Program-made: the position numbers and the translations under genes
The notes under the pieces: model-generated
Databases searched by the model: none
The model's input: only the letters and a program-made list of their open reading frames with translations
Told to the model about the DNA's origin: nothing
Shown here: in pieces, positions 61,331 through 64,000 of the stretch
Layout: each line of letters opens with the position of its first letter
How positions within the stretch are numbered: position 1 is the first letter of the stretch
Assembly: GCA_905235525.1 (NCBI GenBank)
Contig: CAJOLW010000002.1
Coordinates: forward strand, 1 to 64,000
DNA from: an uncultured Bacteroidaceae bacterium
GTDB taxonomy: Bacteria > Bacteroidota > Bacteroidia > Bacteroidales > Bacteroidaceae
Length of the DNA stretch: 64,000 bases
Direction: 5' to 3'

Positions 61331-62896
61331 TTAAAATTCACTGGTGAAATGGAACTTGATGTGCTTGAAGTCCTGCTGTGCCATCTGCAGCACATAGTTG
61401 CTGTCTGCCAAGAACACGTCGCGTCCCTCCTTGTCCTTTGCCATATATTGGTATTTCCTTTTCTTGAATGCTTCCAACTCGGCATCATCATCACTTTCTA
61501 TCCAGCATGCTTTATACAGACTGATGGGCTCCCACTTACACTTGGCATTGTATTCGTTTTCAAGACGATACTGGATGACTTCAAACTGCAACTGCCCCAC
61601 TGTACCAATAATCTTCCTGTTATTGAACTGATTGACAAACAACTGTGCCACACCCTCGTCCATCAGTTGGTTGATACCCTTCTCCAACTGCTTCGTCTTC
61701 ATCGGGTCGGCATTCTCGATATACTTGAACATCTCAGGTGAGAAACTGGGCAGTCCCTTGAAATGCAGTTGCTCACCCTCCGTCAGTGTGTCGCCAATCT
61801 TGAAAATGCCGTTGTCGGGCAGACCCACGATGTCGCCGGGATACGCCTCCTCAATGGTGCTCTTGCGTTGTGCCATAAACTGCGTGGGGCTGGAGAAACG
61901 GACTGTCTTTCCGTTCCGAACATGCAGATAAGGTGCATTCCTCACGAATTTGCCAGAACATACTTTGCAGAATGCCGTACACGAACGGTGATTCGGGTCA
62001 ATGTTTGCCGTAATTTTAAAGATGAATCCTGTGAACTTTGGTTCTTCGGGCTGCACCATGCGTTCCTCGGCAGTGGTGGGACGAGGATTGGGGGCAATCT
62101 CCACAAAGCAATCCAGCAGTTCCTGCACACCGAAGTTGTTCAAGGCGGAACCGAAGAATACGGGTGCCACTTCTGCTTCCAGATAGGTGTTTACGTCAAA
62201 TGTGTCATACACTCCATCAATCATTTCCAAGTCTTCACGCAGTTTCTCCGCATCCTGCTCACCCACTTGTTCATCCAGTTCCTTGGAGTGGATATCGACA
62301 TTTACCTTCTCCGTCACCATCTGCTTGTTGGGTGTGAAAAGGTTCAGATTCTCCTCATATATATTATACACACCCTTGAATCGTGCACCCTGATTGATAG
62401 GCCATGAGAGGGGACGTACCTTGATTTGCAGTTCGCTCTCCACTTCGTCCAGCAGGTCAAACGGATCTTTGCCCTCGCGGTCCATCTTGTTGATAAACAC
62501 AATCACAGGGGTCTTCCTCATGCGGCACACCGTCATCAACTTCCGTGTCTGTGCCTCCACACCCTTTGCTCCGTCAATCACGATGATGGCGGAATCCACC
62601 GCTGTCAGTGTACGGAACGTATCCTCCGCAAAGTCTTGGTGACCAGGCGTGTCAAGGATGTTCACCTTGTAGTCCTTGTAGTCAAACTCCATCACCGATG
62701 TGCTCACCGAGATACCACGCTGCTTCTCAATCTCCATCCAGTCGGAGGTGGCAGTCTTCTTAATCTTATTACTCTTCACCGCACCTGCCACCTGAATCTG
62801 ACCGCCAAACAGCAGCAGTTTCTCCGTCAGCGTCGTCTTTCCAGCGTCAGGATGCGAGATAATCGCAAAAGTTCGTCTTCTTTCTATTTCGTTCAT
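61331..62896 (-). CDS. prfC: Peptide chain release factor 3
   Basis: The 521-residue GTPase recycles class-I release factors after termination. It shows G1 [33 protein letters not shown]3 [21 protein letters not shown]4 [10 protein letters not shown], and RF3 C-terminal features ([20 protein letters not shown]). The G3 histidine is present, in contrast to the EF-G2-like factor in this window. It is separated by three bases from rfbD upstream. Confidence 0.96.
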   Translation of the reverse strand: MNEIERRRTFAIISHPDAGKTTLTEKLLLFGGQIQVAGAVKSNKIKKTATSDWMEIEKQRGISVSTSVMEFDYKDYKVNILDTPGHQDFAEDTFRTLTAVDSAIIVIDGAKGVEAQTRKLMTVCRMRKTPVIVFINKMDREGKDPFDLLDEVESELQIKVRPLSWPINQGARFKGVYNIYEENLNLFTPNKQMVTEKVNVDIHSKELDEQVGEQDAEKLREDLEMIDGVYDTFDVNTYLEAEVAPVFFGSALNNFGVQELLDCFVEIAPNPRPTTAEERMVQPEEPKFTGFIFKITANIDPNHRSCTAFCKVCSGKFVRNAPYLHVRNGKTVRFSSPTQFMAQRKSTIEEAYPGDIVGLPDNGIFKIGDTLTEGEQLHFKGLPSFSPEMFKYIENADPMKTKQLEKGINQLMDEGVAQLFVNQFNNRKIIGTVGQLQFEVIQYRLENEYNAKCKWEPISLYKACWIESDDDAELEAFKKRKYQYMAKDKEGRDVFLADSNYVLQMAQQDFKHIKFHFTSEF

Positions 62897-62899
62897 TCT

Positions 62900-63772
62900 C
62901 TATAGTTTACTGATACATTCGCGCAACGAATCTTCCCAATAAGGAATCTCGATGCCGTATGTATTCTTGATCTTTGTTTTATCCAGTACCGAGTAGTGAG
63001 GACGTGCGGCTGGGGTGGGATACTCTGCTGTGTGCAGCGGTTTCACGTGACAAGTGGTGATGCCCGCAATGCGGTGTATCGCCTTTGTGAAGTCATACCA
63101 CGAAATCACCCCCTCGTTGCTGAAATGGTAGATGCCCGGCACGATGCCCTTGTTGATGGCGGCGAAGATGGCTACAGCCAAGTCGCAGGCGTATGTTGGT
63201 GTGCCCACTTGGTCGAAGATGACCCCCAACTCAGGTTTTTCCTTGCCCAGACGAATCATCGTCTTCACAAAGTTGTTGCCAAAGGTGGAGTAGAGCCATG
63301 CCGTGCGGATGATGAGGTAATTCTTGCAGTTCACCTTCACGCTTTCCTCGCCAGCCAGTTTTGTGCTGCCATACACCGAGTTAGGGCAGGTGGGTTGGTC
63401 TTCAGTCACTGGTTTGTGGCTCGTGCCATCAAACACATAGTCCGTGCTCACCTGCACCATGTAGCCACCGCGCTTTCCCATTGCCTTGGCCAGATAGCCC
63501 GGTGCAATATTGTTGAGCAGGTTGCACAACTCCTCGCTACTTTCCGCCTTATCCACAGCCGTGAATGCAGCACAGTTCACGATGCAGTCAATTTCATTCT
63601 TTTCCACGAACGCCTCCACATCAGCCTCGTTGGTGATGTCGAGTTTCTGAGCCACCGAACCCTCTGGAATGACCACATCGGTAAAGAGGTATTCATGTTG
63701 TGGATTCTCCTTTGCCAGCAACTGCATCTCATTACCGAGTTGTCCATTGCATCCTGTTACTAAAATTCTCAT
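62900..63772 (-). CDS. rfbD: dTDP-4-dehydrorhamnose reductase
   Basis: From the ATG at 63772 it is a 290-residue short-chain reductase: MRILVTGCNGQLGNEMQLLA, the YxxxK site in CPNSVYGSTKLAGEESV, VSTDYVFDGTSHKPVTEDQP and RTAWLYSTFGNNFVKTM. It performs the last step of dTDP-L-rhamnose synthesis for surface polysaccharides. No other rml genes are in view. The longer frame to 63946 has a non-homologous N-terminus that overlaps the upstream gene. Confidence 0.95.
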   Translation of the reverse strand: MRILVTGCNGQLGNEMQLLAKENPQHEYLFTDVVIPEGSVAQKLDITNEADVEAFVEKNEIDCIVNCAAFTAVDKAESSEELCNLLNNIAPGYLAKAMGKRGGYMVQVSTDYVFDGTSHKPVTEDQPTCPNSVYGSTKLAGEESVKVNCKNYLIIRTAWLYSTFGNNFVKTMIRLGKEKPELGVIFDQVGTPTYACDLAVAIFAAINKGIVPGIYHFSNEGVISWYDFTKAIHRIAGITTCHVKPLHTAEYPTPAARPHYSVLDKTKIKNTYGIEIPYWEDSLRECISKL

Positions 63773-63792
63773 ATTTATAACTATTCCTTTGG

Positions 63793-64000
63793 TTAAAATT
63801 CCACTTCTCCTGCCTTGTCCTTCTTGTAGTAGTCGCTCAGCATGCCGATGAACTTGGCGATGTTGTCGATGGCGGTGGCGGTTTCTGCCGAAATGTCCTT
63901 CTTCTGTGCCCGCAACAGCATCGTGCCATAGAGTGCGTCGAAGCAATTCTCAATCTCGTTCTTCTCCTGACTTTCTGCACTTTTCGCCCTCAACACCACG
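63793..64000 (-). CDS. DUF4924 family protein, C-terminal part (cut by window edge)
   Basis: The visible 69 or so C-terminal residues (NEIENCFDALYGTMLLRAQK; KDISAETATAIDNIAKFIGM; LSDYYKKDKAGEVEF) match the end of DUF4924, a Bacteroidetes-specific helical protein of about 180 residues with no known function. The N-terminus lies outside the window. It is 20 bases before rfbD and likely co-transcribed. Confidence 0.8.
   Translation of the reverse strand, partial: VVLRAKSAESQEKNEIENCFDALYGTMLLRAQKKDISAETATAIDNIAKFIGMLSDYYKKDKAGEVEF

Overview
The window looks like a chromosomal segment from a Prevotella-like member of the Bacteroidales. The reasons are: Bacteroidetes-type promoters (TAnnTTTG at -7, often with TTTG about 19-20 bases upstream) before many genes; an RprX/RprY-type two-component pair; a GTPase-motif-defective EF-G paralog; SusD-like, NigD-like and BspA-like surface proteins; a DUF4924 protein; and lipoprotein signal peptides throughout. 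I found no tRNA, rRNA, CRISPR array, transposase or phage gene, although small RNAs cannot be excluded by eye.

Layout. (1) 1-10,995, minus strand: one compact putative operon. In transcription order it holds two tandem lipoprotein periplasmic adaptors, an RND drug-efflux pump fused in frame to a TolC-type outer-membrane factor, an 870-residue protein made of two tandem stand-alone condensation-like domains with no adenylation or carrier domain, a DUF2156 acyltransferase-like protein (probably frameshifted) and a MATE exporter cut by the window edge. This is the best candidate for an undescribed system: a small acyl- or peptidyl-transfer module coupled to two export routes. (2) 11-16 kb: aminopeptidase P, gdhA and metY. 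(3) 16-23.2 kb, accessory: a broken ECF sigma/anti-sigma/hypothetical operon facing a second, 5'-truncated sigma gene; a solitary SusD-like lipoprotein preceded by a strongly structured leader of about 195 nt; and an AAA ATPase behind a repeated GGATAAT-type operator. (4) 23.2-28.5 kb: a GH35 pseudogene, a TrpB2-type synthase, and a three-gene GPH symporter/FMN dehydrogenase/TIM-barrel operon. (5) 28.7-36.6 kb: housekeeping genes (efp, rpmH, PASTA protein, rluD-type synthase, ddl, acyltransferase, ACT/PFL pair). (6) 36.6-42.6 kb: GH2 and frameshifted GH27 glycosidases, then a decayed BspA-like leucine-rich-repeat gene. (7) 42.8-49.3 kb: TonB receptor with DUF362 protein, a secreted 5'-nucleotidase, and rpsF-rpsR-rplI. 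(8) 49.3-64 kb: rprY-rprX, EF-G2-like factor, hemW, a TlpA-like lipoprotein, a repeat-tailed mini-lipoprotein, an ECF sigma factor, fmt, a ClC channel, a Sua5/YrdC protein, prfC, rfbD and a partial DUF4924 gene.

At least six genes carry disruptions (DUF2156, the 16-17.5 kb hypothetical, ECF sigma, GH35, GH27, BspA-like). The core genes are intact, so most lesions sit in accessory functions. Draft-assembly errors remain possible for the single-indel cases. All functions are inferred from sequence patterns alone; no database search was run.
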